A DNA stretch of 54,985 bases, taken from positions 1 to 54,985 of the forward strand of contig DASTLT010000225.1 in the NCBI GenBank assembly GCA_035714625.1, given 5' to 3'. Both the position numbers and the translations under genes were made by a program. The DNA is from GCA-003244245 sp035714625. Lineage in GTDB: Bacteria; Actinomycetota; Actinomycetes; Mycobacteriales; Pseudonocardiaceae. The notes beneath the pieces were generated by a model, which saw nothing but the letters and a program-made list of their open reading frames with translations, had not been told where the DNA came from and did no database searches. Shown piece by piece: positions 1 through 8,354 of this stretch; position 1 is the first letter of the stretch, and every line of letters starts with the position of its first letter.

Positions 1-77
1 GACGAGACCGACCCGTCATACCCATCTGACTTGAGTACAGCGAGAAGCTCGGCGCGATCCTGTTCAGAGAGTTTCAT
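1..77 (-). CDS. partial N-terminus, possible IS630-type transposase
   Basis: Twenty-five codons run from an ATG at 77 off the left edge. The peptide begins MKLSEQDRAELLAVLKSDGY, followed by DGSVS. The short hydrophilic helix followed by a 'YDGSV' turn resembles the N-terminus of actinobacterial IS630-type transposases, but this is from memory and rests on 25 residues. The upstream bases (78-133) are more AT-rich than the rest of the window, which would fit a mobile-element edge beside qcrB. No clear Shine-Dalgarno is seen. It could equally be another small DNA-binding protein. Confidence 0.3.
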   Translation of the reverse strand, partial: MKLSEQDRAELLAVLKSDGYDGSVS

Positions 78-133
78 GGAACACATTATCCACATCCGGC
101 ATAGGGATGTAAAGATCTACGTTTTATGAGACA

Positions 134-1804
134 CTAGTCGGTGGGCTGCTGGGGGCGCCCGGCCAGCCGGCGACCTTCCGAGTCCTCGACCTCGGCGCCG
201 TGCTCGGTGAGCTGCTGGCTGGCGGCGTTATGCTGGCGGGCCTGTTCCAGGGCTCGGGTCTGCTCCGGCGGGTCCGGCCGCAGCGTTGACCCCGGGACCG
301 GGGCACCAGCCGAACCCAGTTGGTTCATCCGCTTGGGCACCGGAGCGCCCTGGTATGCCAGCGGAATCGCGTGACCATGCGCGTCGACACCGCCGAGGGG
401 CTGGTGCACCTCGATGAACTCGCCGTGGGGAAGTCGCTTGATGATGCCGGTCTCGACGCCGTGCTCGAGGACCTCCCGGTCGGCGCGCTGCAGGCCGAGG
501 CAGATCCGGTAGGTCACGTAGTACGCCAGCGGTGGCACCAGCAGCAGACCGATACGGCCTGCCCAGGTCGTCGCGTTCAGTGAGATGTCGAAGACGTAGG
601 CGATGACGTCGTTGCCCCCCGAGAGCAACAGGATGGCCATGAAGCTGATCGCCATCATGCCCAGGCCACTCCGAACAGGCACATCCCGCGGGCGCTGCAG
701 CAGGTTGTGCGGGGCGTCGTCCTTGGTGAGCTTGCGCTCGATGGCGGGATACATCAGGGCGAGACCGAACATGAGGATGGGCAGCACCATGGTCGGCCAG
801 AACGATGCTGGAATCAGATAGTTGCCCAGGTAAAGCTCCCAGGCGGGCCACAACCGGGTGGAGCCGTCGAGCCACCCCACGTACCAGTCAGGCTGGGAAG
901 CCGCTGATACCTGTGCGGGGTTGTAGGGACCGAAGTTCCACACCGGGTTGATCTGGAACAGGCCGGCCATGATGCAGATCACACCGATGTTCACCATGGC
1001 GAAGCCGGTCGCCTTGGTCGCGAAGATGGGCAGGATCCGCACGCCGACCACATTGCGCTCAGTACGTCCCGGCCCGGGGAACTGGGTGTGCTTCTGGTAC
1101 CAGACCAGCCCGAGGTGCACCGCGATGAGCGCGAACAGGATGGCCGGAAGGATGAAAACGTGGACGATGTAGAACCGGGGGATGATCACGTCGCCGGGGA
1201 ACTCGCCACCGAAGATCGCCCAGTGCGCCCAGGTACCGATGACCGGTGGCGACATCGTGATCGCTGAGATGATCCGCAGCCCGGTGCCGGAGAGCAGGTC
1301 GTCGGGCAGCGAGTAGCCGGTGAGGCCCTCCAGCCCGGCGAAGAACGCGATGAGGACGCCGATCGTCCAGTTCATCTCCCGCGGCTTGCGGAAGGCGCCG
1401 GTGAAGAAAGTCCGGAACATGTGCACCACGAGGGCCGCGACGAACAGCAGCGCGGCCCAGTGGTGCACCTGCCGGATGAACAACCCCCCGCGGACCTCGA
1501 AGGAGATCTCCAGGGTGGACTCGTACGCCCGGGACATCTCGATGCCGCGCAGGTTCTGGAAGGGGCCCTGGTACTCGACATCCTGCATCGAGGGATCGAA
1601 GAACAGCGCCAGGTAGGTGCCGGAGAGCAGCAGCACGATGAAGCTGTTCAGCGCGATTTCCCCGAGCATGAACGACCAGTGCGTCGGGAAGACCTTGTTA
1701 ATCTGCCGCCGCAGCCCGGCTGCCAGGTGGAACCGCTGGTCAAGCTCGTTGGCGGCGGTGGCCACCTGGGCCGCCGCCCCGGTCGGCGTCGTGCTCGCGC
1801 TCAT
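134..1804 (-). CDS. qcrB: cytochrome bc1 complex cytochrome b subunit QcrB
   Basis: Membrane-embedded di-heme cytochrome b of the actinobacterial menaquinol:cytochrome c oxidoreductase. At 556 residues it is longer than a mitochondrial cytochrome b, as is usual in actinobacteria, because of a hydrophilic C-terminal tail (about residues 440-556). The protein shows multiple transmembrane helices, heme-ligand histidines in the QVHHWAALLF and IAVHLGLVW contexts, and PDWYVGW, the actinobacterial counterpart of the Qo-site PEWY motif. Its start codon overlaps the qcrA stop as ATGA (1801-1804), so translation is coupled. It is the last gene of ctaE-qcrC-qcrA-qcrB. In mycobacteria this subunit is the target of Q203-type inhibitors. 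Confidence 0.97.
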   Translation of the reverse strand: MSASTTPTGAAAQVATAANELDQRFHLAAGLRRQINKVFPTHWSFMLGEIALNSFIVLLLSGTYLALFFDPSMQDVEYQGPFQNLRGIEMSRAYESTLEISFEVRGGLFIRQVHHWAALLFVAALVVHMFRTFFTGAFRKPREMNWTIGVLIAFFAGLEGLTGYSLPDDLLSGTGLRIISAITMSPPVIGTWAHWAIFGGEFPGDVIIPRFYIVHVFILPAILFALIAVHLGLVWYQKHTQFPGPGRTERNVVGVRILPIFATKATGFAMVNIGVICIMAGLFQINPVWNFGPYNPAQVSAASQPDWYVGWLDGSTRLWPAWELYLGNYLIPASFWPTMVLPILMFGLALMYPAIERKLTKDDAPHNLLQRPRDVPVRSGLGMMAISFMAILLLSGGNDVIAYVFDISLNATTWAGRIGLLLVPPLAYYVTYRICLGLQRADREVLEHGVETGIIKRLPHGEFIEVHQPLGGVDAHGHAIPLAYQGAPVPKRMNQLGSAGAPVPGSTLRPDPPEQTRALEQARQHNAASQQLTEHGAEVEDSEGRRLAGRPQQPTD

Positions 1805-2925
1805 GACTTCCGCTCCCAGAAAGCCGGCCCCACTGGTTCGATGAAGTCACCCTTGGCGTAGAAGTATCCCTCATCATCGACGTCGATGTGCAGTTGGGGC
1901 AGCGCCCGGGTGGCCGGACCGAAGATCGGCTTGGCGTACTGCAACATGTCGAACTGCGACTGGTGACACGGGCAGAGCAGGCGGGCGGTCTGCGACTCGT
2001 ACAGCGACGCGGGGCAGCCCAGGTGGGTGCAGATCTTCGAGTAGGCGTAGAAGTCGCCGTAGTTGAAGTCGACCTGGCCCTTGCGCTTGACCACCTGGAC
2101 GGCCTGCTCGGGCCGCAGCCGGATGAGCATGACCGGGTTGTCCGACGCCTTCAGTGCCTCGTGGGCCTGCTCTGCGGTCCAGGACTTCTTGTAGGGGAAC
2201 ACGGTCGCGATGCTGCCCGCTGCGAGGTCCTCAGGGCGGGCCAGGGTGACCTCGTGGTGCTCGTAGCGCAGGTACACCGGCTCGCCATGGTCGGAATGCC
2301 AGCCCGTAGTCCACAGCGCGGCGCGATCTCCGCCCCGCCACGGGTTGCGCACCAACCCACCCAGGACGAGGACCCCCGCGCCCACTCCGAACGCACCGGC
2401 GCCCAAGCCGGCTGCCCGCTTGATCGCGGACCGGCGCCCCAGACCGCTGCGGACCGCGCTGTCGGTCAGGATCGCGGCGGTGGTCGCCCGGTCGACCGCG
2501 GAGGAAGGACCGACGTGCCGCTGTTGCACCGCGGTCTCGTGCGGCAAAAGCTGCTTGGCGTACGTGACGGTCCCGGCACCGACAGCGAACACCGCTACCC
2601 CGAACAGCACGCCGACGATCGGCGTGTAGAGCAGGTAGAGCAGGTGCTGGTGGTCGGGGCTGGCGGGCGGGGCGTACTCCCAGGGCCAGAACAGGTACGC
2701 CACCACCGCGCCGAGTGCGGTGAGTGCGGCCACGACGAACCAGAGCGCGACCCGGCGCTCGGTGCGCTTCTCCGCCCGGGTACCGGGAATTGGGAAAGGG
2801 TCCTCGCGGTGCACGAGGGTCACCCCGTCGAGCGCCAGACCCAGTCGGACTAGTTCGTCCTGGCTCAACTTGGCCAGGTCCGCATCGCTCGGGAGCCTAC
2901 CGGGAGGCCCGTCGTGGCCACTCAT
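1801..2925 (-). CDS. qcrA: cytochrome bc1 complex Rieske iron-sulfur subunit QcrA
   Basis: Rieske [2Fe-2S] subunit of the bc1 complex, passing electrons from menaquinol to QcrC. The start at ATG 2925 is chosen because it overlaps the qcrC stop as ATGA; an upstream in-frame codon at 2943 lies inside qcrC. The 374-residue protein has a long N-terminal region with three hydrophobic segments, typical of actinobacterial QcrA, and a C-terminal Rieske fold. The cluster ligands are C299 and H301 in CTHLGC and C318 and H321 in CPCH, with C304 and C320 placed for the conserved disulfide. Its own stop overlaps the qcrB start. Confidence 0.96.
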   Translation of the reverse strand: MSGHDGPPGRLPSDADLAKLSQDELVRLGLALDGVTLVHREDPFPIPGTRAEKRTERRVALWFVVAALTALGAVVAYLFWPWEYAPPASPDHQHLLYLLYTPIVGVLFGVAVFAVGAGTVTYAKQLLPHETAVQQRHVGPSSAVDRATTAAILTDSAVRSGLGRRSAIKRAAGLGAGAFGVGAGVLVLGGLVRNPWRGGDRAALWTTGWHSDHGEPVYLRYEHHEVTLARPEDLAAGSIATVFPYKKSWTAEQAHEALKASDNPVMLIRLRPEQAVQVVKRKGQVDFNYGDFYAYSKICTHLGCPASLYESQTARLLCPCHQSQFDMLQYAKPIFGPATRALPQLHIDVDDEGYFYAKGDFIEPVGPAFWERKS

Positions 2926-3776
2926 GCCTTTGCTCCGACCCACAGTGTGACGGCGATCAGCGCCGAGATACCAATGATCCAGGCCACCACGCCCTCGGAA
3001 ATCGGCCCGTAGCCACCAAGGGAGTAGCCGCCTGGATTGTTGCGCTCACCCCTGATCGACTCAAGATAGGCGATAATGTCTCGTTTCTCCTCCAGGGTCA
3101 GCTGCCGATCGGAGAACTTCGGCATATTCTGCGGCCCAGTGAGCATCGCGGTATACATCTGCTGCTCATTCACGTCCTTGATCGCAGGCGCGAACTTGCC
3201 GGATGACAGCGCGATGCCACGCCCGGTGAATTGATGACAAGATGCGCAGTTGAGCCGGAACAAGTCGCCTCCGCGGGCCGGGTCACCGCCGCCGAGATTG
3301 CCCTGCGGCACTCTCGGCCCCCCCCCGTTGGCCTGCACGAAGGCACCCAGGGCGTCGATCTCCTCGGGGTCGAACTTGACTGGCTTCTCGGTGATCTGGG
3401 CCTCCTGGCGTGCTGCCGGCATCCGACCGGTGGAGACCTGGAAGTAGACCGCAGCCTCGCCGACGCCGATCAGGCTGGGCCCCCGGCCGGGGACTCCCTG
3501 CAGGTTAGGCCCGTGACAGCTGATGCAGGCGTTGTTGTAGAGCTGCTCGCCCTGGCGGACCAGCGCCGGGTCGTCCTGTGCCTGGGCCACCTGTGGTTGC
3601 GGGGCGAACGCGGTGTACAGCCCGCCCGCGGCGAGCAGTGCGATGGAGAGCGCGAGCAGCCCGGACACCCGGCGGCGCAGCCGGCTGCGAGCCCCCTTGG
3701 TCGATCGGGTGGGGCTCGATCCCCTTGGCTTCGCCTCGGTGGGGCTCGATCGGCCTTCGGGCTTGATGTCGGTCAT
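2922..3776 (-). CDS. qcrC: cytochrome bc1 complex di-heme cytochrome c subunit QcrC
   Basis: Di-heme cytochrome c that wires the bc1 complex directly to the aa3 oxidase in actinobacteria, which lack soluble cytochrome c. The 284-residue protein has an N-terminal anchor (about residues 38-57), two c-type heme sites CISCH (C84, C87, H88) and CASCH (C177, C180, H181), and a C-terminal transmembrane helix. The cytoplasmic N-terminus carries two similar Ser/Pro-rich stretches that reflect a short repeated GGGGCTCGAT motif at about 3712-3750. It lies 62 bases downstream of ctaE and overlaps qcrA by ATGA. Confidence 0.96.
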   Translation of the reverse strand: MTDIKPEGRSSPTEAKPRGSSPTRSTKGARSRLRRRVSGLLALSIALLAAGGLYTAFAPQPQVAQAQDDPALVRQGEQLYNNACISCHGPNLQGVPGRGPSLIGVGEAAVYFQVSTGRMPAARQEAQITEKPVKFDPEEIDALGAFVQANGGGPRVPQGNLGGGDPARGGDLFRLNCASCHQFTGRGIALSSGKFAPAIKDVNEQQMYTAMLTGPQNMPKFSDRQLTLEEKRDIIAYLESIRGERNNPGGYSLGGYGPISEGVVAWIIGISALIAVTLWVGAKA

Positions 3777-3838
3777 CGGTGTGGGCTACCCCTGCTGTCG
3801 AGGTCTGTTTCGGTGCTGGGTGGTCGGATCGGAACGGG

Positions 3839-4477
3839 CTAGGGCAGGAAGTAGATGGTGGCGAAAAGACCGATCCACACCACATCGACGAAGTGCCAGT
3901 AGTACGAGACGACGATTGCGGCGGTGGCCTGCGCCGGGGTGAACTTGCTCAGCTTGGTCCGGATGATGAGGATGATGAATGCGATCAGACCGCCGGTCAC
4001 GTGCAGGCCGTGAAACCCGGTGGTGAGGTAGAACACGGTGCCGTAGGCTCCGGATGGAATCGTGACGCCCTCGTGGATGAGGCTGCGGTATTCGTTCGCC
4101 TGACCCAGCACGAAGAGCGTGCCCATGACCAGTGTGATCAAGTACCAGAGCCGCAGCCCGAAGACGTCGCCCTGCTCGGCCTTGAATACCCCCCACTGGC
4201 AGGTGAACGAGGACGACACCAGGATGATGGTGACCACCAGTGCATAGGGCACGTCAAGGTGGATCGGCTCTCCGGTGGACTCGAGGATCGGGGGCCAGGG
4301 GCCGTCGCTGTGTGCCTTCACCGTGAAGAACATGGCGAACAGACCGGCGAAGAACATCAGCTCGCTGGACAGCCACACGATGGTGCCGACGCTGACCATG
4401 TTGGGCCGGTTCAGCGAGTGCACCCGTTGGCTGATCGAGGGCGCTGCCAGGCTGGACGAGGAGGTCACATCGAGCAT
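3839..4477 (-). CDS. ctaE: cytochrome c oxidase subunit III
   Basis: Subunit III of the aa3-type terminal oxidase. The ATG at 4477 gives 212 residues beginning MLDVTSSSSLAAPSISQRVH, which matches actinobacterial family length; the frame stays open far upstream, but that extension is low-complexity and lies antisense to the next gene. Several transmembrane helices are visible, with family features such as WLSSELMFFAGLFAMFF, the TTGFHGLHVTGG region and the terminal SYYWHFVDVVWIGLF. It is the first gene of the ctaE-qcrCAB operon, the typical arrangement for a bc1-aa3 supercomplex. Confidence 0.95.
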   Translation of the reverse strand: MLDVTSSSSLAAPSISQRVHSLNRPNMVSVGTIVWLSSELMFFAGLFAMFFTVKAHSDGPWPPILESTGEPIHLDVPYALVVTIILVSSSFTCQWGVFKAEQGDVFGLRLWYLITLVMGTLFVLGQANEYRSLIHEGVTIPSGAYGTVFYLTTGFHGLHVTGGLIAFIILIIRTKLSKFTPAQATAAIVVSYYWHFVDVVWIGLFATIYFLP

Positions 4478-4786
4478 TATGACCAAAGGCGTCTGGCCCG
4501 GCCCGGCCGGGGGCGGCTGAAGGCGCGCCGCTGGCGGTGGCCCGGACCAGCGGTGACCTCCTGGATGCGCGCAGCGGCGAGCTGGATGCGCGCAGGGGCG
4601 AGTGCCTCGCGGGGACCACCGGCCGGTGGAGTGATTGCCTGACGGCGATCGTTTGCCGTTGTCGGCACCCTGGGCGCCCGGAGCTACCATCCTTGCTACT
4701 GCCTGTGGGACCAAACCTGCCCGGCGGATCCGACCTGGCTGCCCGCGTCCCGCCGGACGCCGACACGGAGGACCTGCGACCACCCG
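4478..4786. promoter_or_regulatory. divergent intergenic region between ctaE and the receiver-like gene
   Basis: About 310 bases with no convincing gene. It should hold the promoter of the ctaE-qcrCAB operon on the minus strand and that of the gene at 4787 on the plus strand. TACCAT at 4685-4690 is a possible plus-strand -10 element. A GGAGG lies 15 bases before the ATG at 4787, further than usual. A 21-base tandem duplication sits in the middle. No operator for a known regulator was recognised. Confidence 0.4.
4561..4602. repeat. two-copy 21-base tandem repeat
   Basis: Two adjacent 21-base units, 4561-4581 and 4582-4602, both starting CTGGATGCGCGCAG and ending GGCGAG, differ at one position (C versus G). 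It lies between the divergent promoters of ctaE and the receiver-like gene. It is probably a replication-slippage duplication, but a paired binding site is possible. Confidence 0.8.
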
Positions 4787-5218
4787 ATGAACGCTGCCAG
4801 CGGCACCACCACAGTCCTGGTCTTCAGCCACCGGCCGGGGGTGCGTGAGGCCATTATCACAGCGGTCGGACGGCGTCCTGCGCCCGATCTCGACCGACTG
4901 GACTACCTCGAGGCCGGGACGATCGCCGAGGTACTGGCGGCGGTCGACGCTGGCGGCGTGGATCTCGCGATCCTGGACGGCGAGGCCCAGCCCACCGGCG
5001 GGATGGGGCTGTCCCGCCAGCTCAAGAACGAGATCCAGCAGTGCCCGCCGATCATCGTCGCGGTGCAGCGCAAGGACGACCGCTGGCTGGCGGTCTGGTC
5101 GCAGGCCGACGCGGTGATCGTGCACCCGCTGGACCCGCTGACTGCTGCCGAGACCGTGGCCGAGGTGCTGCGCGCACACCGGCTGCCGGTGGCGAACGGT
5201 TGCGGACGCGCGACATGA
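4787..5218 (+). CDS. atypical response-regulator receiver-like protein
   Basis: A 143-residue protein with the alternating beta/alpha pattern of a CheY-like receiver domain and no output domain. The phospho-acceptor region is present as DLAILDGEA near residues 60-68. However, the acidic pair after strand 1 is replaced by FSHRP, the Thr/Ser after strand 4 is missing (IVAVQRKDD), and the conserved Lys of strand 5 is His (VIVHPLDP). Classical phosphorylation switching therefore looks impaired. It sits between ctaE and trpD and overlaps the trpD start as ATGA, implying co-expression. Such stand-alone pseudo-receivers recur here in actinobacteria; the function is unknown. Confidence 0.7.
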   Translation: MNAASGTTTVLVFSHRPGVREAIITAVGRRPAPDLDRLDYLEAGTIAEVLAAVDAGGVDLAILDGEAQPTGGMGLSRQLKNEIQQCPPIIVAVQRKDDRWLAVWSQADAVIVHPLDPLTAAETVAEVLRAHRLPVANGCGRAT

Positions 5219-6258
5219 CCAACTGGCCCGCGCTGCTCACCCGTCTGATCGCCGGGACGGATCTGGAGGCCGGTGACACGGCGTGGGCGATGAATCAGGT
5301 GATGTCCGGTGCGGCGACGCCGGCCCAGGTGGCTGCGTTCCTCGTGGCGCTGCGGGTCAAGGGCGAGACGCCGGCCGAGCTCGCCGGATTGGCTAACGGC
5401 ATGCTGTTGCACGCCCGCCGGGTGCAGGTGCCCGGCCGGGCCATTGACGTCGTTGGCACCGGAGGTGACCGATCTCACACCGTGAACATCTCCACGATGG
5501 CTGCCCTGGTCGCTGCTGCGGCCGGTGCGCCGGTGGTCAAGCACGGCAACCGCGCGGCCTCCTCCCAGTGCGGCACCGCCGACGTGCTTGAGGTGCTAGG
5601 GGTGGCGATCGACCTGGGGCCCGAGGAGGTGACGCGGTGTGTCACCGAAGTGGGCATCGGGTTCTGCTTCGCGCCGGTGTTCCACCCCGCGATGCGGCAC
5701 GCGGCCGGGCTACGCCGCGAGATCGGCGTCCCCACCGCGTTCAACTTCCTTGGCCCGCTGACCAACCCGGCTCAGCCGGATGCTGGCCTCGTGGGCTGCG
5801 CGGATGCGCGGATGGCGCCGGTGATGGCCCAGGTACTAGCCGACCGCGGGGTCACCGCGTTGCTGGTCCGCGGCGATGACGGGCTGGACGAGATCACCAC
5901 GACGACCACCACCTCGGTGTGGGTCATCGGCAGTGGGGCGGTGCGGTGGGAGCGGCTGGACCCAGCCGATCTCGATGTGCCGCCCGCCCGGCCCGAAGCG
6001 CTCCGCGGGGCGAACGCCGCGAGCAATGCCGAGGTGGTGCGCCGACTGGTCGCCGGCGAGCCCGGCCCGGTGCGTGATGCTGTGCTGCTCAACGCGGCAG
6101 CCGCCCTGGTCGCGCACCGGGGGCCCACCGATGATCTGGTTACCGACCTTGCTGGCGAGCGAGAGCGTGGCGCCGAGGCCGTGGACTCGGGCGCGGCGGC
6201 CGCGTTGCTGGAGCGGTGGGCGAAGCTCACCACCGAGCTGTCCCCTGCCCGGAGCTGA
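5215..6258 (+). CDS. trpD: anthranilate phosphoribosyltransferase
   Basis: Transfers phosphoribose from PRPP to anthranilate, the second step of tryptophan biosynthesis. The ATG at 5215 overlaps the upstream stop (ATGA) and gives 347 residues beginning MTNWPALLTRLIAG, a normal family length. Visible features are the PRPP-binding glycine loop DVVGTGGDRSHTVNIST, KHGNRAASSQCGTAD for anthranilate/PRPP contacts, and the FNFLGPLTNPA motif. As in mycobacteria (Rv2192c), it is detached from the other trp genes and placed beside the bc1-aa3 locus. Confidence 0.95.
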   Translation: MTNWPALLTRLIAGTDLEAGDTAWAMNQVMSGAATPAQVAAFLVALRVKGETPAELAGLANGMLLHARRVQVPGRAIDVVGTGGDRSHTVNISTMAALVAAAAGAPVVKHGNRAASSQCGTADVLEVLGVAIDLGPEEVTRCVTEVGIGFCFAPVFHPAMRHAAGLRREIGVPTAFNFLGPLTNPAQPDAGLVGCADARMAPVMAQVLADRGVTALLVRGDDGLDEITTTTTTSVWVIGSGAVRWERLDPADLDVPPARPEALRGANAASNAEVVRRLVAGEPGPVRDAVLLNAAAALVAHRGPTDDLVTDLAGERERGAEAVDSGAAAALLERWAKLTTELSPARS

Positions 6259-6400
6259 GGGGTTAGGGGCTCTTCAAGAGCTACCAACCCAGCACGATCG
6301 CCACGAGGGTCATGCGGATCTGCCGGCGGCGAGTTGCTCGGCGACAGCGGTGGTATCCCTCGGCTCGCCAGACCAGGGTCACCGAACGGTTCCGGGCGGC

Positions 6401-6416
6401 TAGCCTGACCGGCGTG
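6401..6416 (+). promoter_or_regulatory. -10 element for a leaderless transcript
   Basis: TAGCCT (6401-6406) lies seven bases before the GTG at 6414, with no Shine-Dalgarno between. That spacing puts the transcription start at or next to the start codon, as in leaderless actinobacterial mRNAs, and decides the start of the NYN-domain gene. Confidence 0.55.
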
Positions 6417-7835
6417 CCCGCGACGCATTCGCCGGCCGGGCCGGACGAAGCGGATCCCGCGGAACTCCCCGGCGGCGAGACCACTGATGCCGCTGCGCGG
6501 TCTGACCTGCCCACCGCCCCCGCAGGAGCGCCGTTACCTGCGGTGGATTGGGACGCTCTACCGGAAGCTGTGCGGTGGCGGCTGGCCGATATCGCAGCGG
6601 TGGCGGTAGCCGGCATTCCGAGTTCGGATATGCCCGCCGCGGTGCGCCCGGTCGCCCGGTTCGCCCCGGCAAAGCGGGCCCGCCGGGGAGGTCCCCTGCT
6701 GCTCGCTGGCTTGCGGGATTCAACGACGTTCCGTACGGCGGTCATCGAATGGGCACGCACCCACCGGCCCGAGGTGCTTGACCTTACTGCGCCAGACATG
6801 GCGTCCGCTGCGGCGGCAGCAGTACTCCTGGGAGCACCGGATGCCGGGGAGCGGATTGCCGCGGTGGCCCGCCGTAGCTCCGGCGCGCAGCTTCGGACCG
6901 AGCGGGACGCGGCGCTGGCCAAGGTGGACCGGTTGGTCGAGGAGAACCAACGGCTACGCCGGGAACTGGACGCCGCCACGTCAGCGGCGCGGCGCGCCGG
7001 TGCCGCCGGCGACGCCGACGCCGACCGGCTGCGCACCCGGCTCCGCGAGCAGGGCATACGGCTGCGTCAGGCGCTGGACCAGGCCGACCAGCTTGCGGCT
7101 GCCCGTGACGCCGAGCTCAGCGAGGTCCGGCGGACCTTGGCGGAGGTGGAGGCGCAACGGGACCGTGAGCGGGACCGCGCCGAGCTGGCGAGCAGGCGGG
7201 CGGAGCGGGCGGTGGCCGAGGCGGAGACGGCCCGCCAAGCCGTGCGGGAGGCACGGGCGGCCGATGAGGTGCGGCTGAGGCTGCTGGTGGACACCGTCGC
7301 CGGCGCTGTCAGCGGGCTGCGTCATGAGCTGGCGCTGGGTGAGCACGCACCTTCGGGCGGACTCCGGCCGGCTGATCTGGTCAGTGGGGGGAGTCCACTG
7401 AGCAAGGTGTCCGATCAGGTAGCCGACCCCGCGACGTTGGACCGGTTGCTCGCGCTGCCCATGGTGCATCTGGTGGTGGACGGTTACAACGTCACCAAGA
7501 CTGGCTATCCCGACCTCACGCTGTCCGACCAGCGGGATCGGCTCACCGGCCAGCTCGCCGCACTGGCGGCCCGGACCGGCGCAGAGATCACCGTGGTGTT
7601 TGACGGGGCTGCGGTGGTCGCCGTGCCCATCACCACCTCCCGCGGGGTCCGCGTGTTGTTCTCCGACCCGGGGGTGCTGGCCGATGACGTCATCCGGGCC
7701 TTGGTGGCGGCGGAACCCCGGGGCCGGCCGGTGGTGGTCGGCACATCCGACCGAGCTGTCGCCGAGGCGGTGCGCCGTTGCGGGGCATATCCGGTGTCCG
7801 CTGCGGTGCTGCTCGCCCGTCTGAGCCGGAGCTGA
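6414..7835 (+). CDS. NYN-domain protein with central coiled coil
   Basis: A 473-residue protein. The C-terminal about 120 residues form a NYN/YacP-like PIN-fold domain: LVVDGYNVTKTGYPDLTLSD, then VVFDGA, then LADDVIRAL and VVVGTSDRAVAE, with the acidic residues expected of a metal-dependent RNase. The middle (about residues 170-310) is a long Arg/Glu/Ala-rich coiled coil, and the N-terminus is disordered. It is known as a conserved actinobacterial hypothetical; RNA cleavage is inferred from the fold only. The GTG start is supported by the adjacent -10 hexamer; an open frame further upstream is Arg-rich and unlikely to be translated. Confidence 0.8.
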   Translation: MPATHSPAGPDEADPAELPGGETTDAAARSDLPTAPAGAPLPAVDWDALPEAVRWRLADIAAVAVAGIPSSDMPAAVRPVARFAPAKRARRGGPLLLAGLRDSTTFRTAVIEWARTHRPEVLDLTAPDMASAAAAAVLLGAPDAGERIAAVARRSSGAQLRTERDAALAKVDRLVEENQRLRRELDAATSAARRAGAAGDADADRLRTRLREQGIRLRQALDQADQLAAARDAELSEVRRTLAEVEAQRDRERDRAELASRRAERAVAEAETARQAVREARAADEVRLRLLVDTVAGAVSGLRHELALGEHAPSGGLRPADLVSGGSPLSKVSDQVADPATLDRLLALPMVHLVVDGYNVTKTGYPDLTLSDQRDRLTGQLAALAARTGAEITVVFDGAAVVAVPITTSRGVRVLFSDPGVLADDVIRALVAAEPRGRPVVVGTSDRAVAEAVRRCGAYPVSAAVLLARLSRS

Positions 7836-7934
7836 CCCAGCCGGTCGGGCCCAGAACGCAACAAAGACTCCGGACTGTCAGTGCCATGTCCTACCGTCCG
7901 CTGAGACGAGATCACTAGCGAGACGGGAGCCGAC

Positions 7935-8213
7935 ATGATCGTGGACTGTGACCGCTGCGCGGTCCGTGGCAATGCCTGCGGGGATTGTGTCATCACCGTG
8001 CTGCTCGGGGCGCCCCCGGGCGGCCTGCATCTGGACCGTGCCGACTGGAGCGCACTGGACACCCTGGCAACGGCCGGCATGGTGCCCCGGCTGCAACTGG
8101 TGGAATGCGAGGACGCTGGCGAGGCACGCCAGATCAGTGCCCGGGTCGCTGATCCCCACTGCGCTGAACGGTCAGTACCGGAGGCCCAGCGGCCGGATCG
8201 GCAGGTTGGGTGA
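7935..8213 (+). CDS. small conserved actinobacterial protein with a Cys cluster
   Basis: A 92-residue cytoplasmic protein preceded by GGGAG six bases before the ATG. The N-terminus carries four cysteines, C5, C8, C15 and C18 (CDRC then CGDC), spaced as a possible zinc or Fe-S site, followed by ITVLLGAPPGG and a helical C-terminal part. Similar small proteins sit upstream of the NlpC/P60 gene in actinobacteria. No function can be assigned. Confidence 0.7.
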   Translation: MIVDCDRCAVRGNACGDCVITVLLGAPPGGLHLDRADWSALDTLATAGMVPRLQLVECEDAGEARQISARVADPHCAERSVPEAQRPDRQVG

Positions 8214-8354
8214 TCGGTTGAGCCGAAGATCAGGGGAGCGTCGGGCGCGTTGATCGCGCAGCGTCGACACTTCGTCCATTCGCCGCCGTGCCAGCGGTGG
8301 ACAGCTACTGGTGACCTTTCGTAATCTTCCCGAGACATTGCGGTAGGTGCCACC

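Noticed and set aside
4478..5179. N-terminal extension of ctaE upstream of 4477
   Set aside because: The frame is open, but the extension lies antisense to the receiver-like gene, is Arg/Gly/Pro-rich and exceeds the family length; ATG 4477 gives the normal N-terminus.
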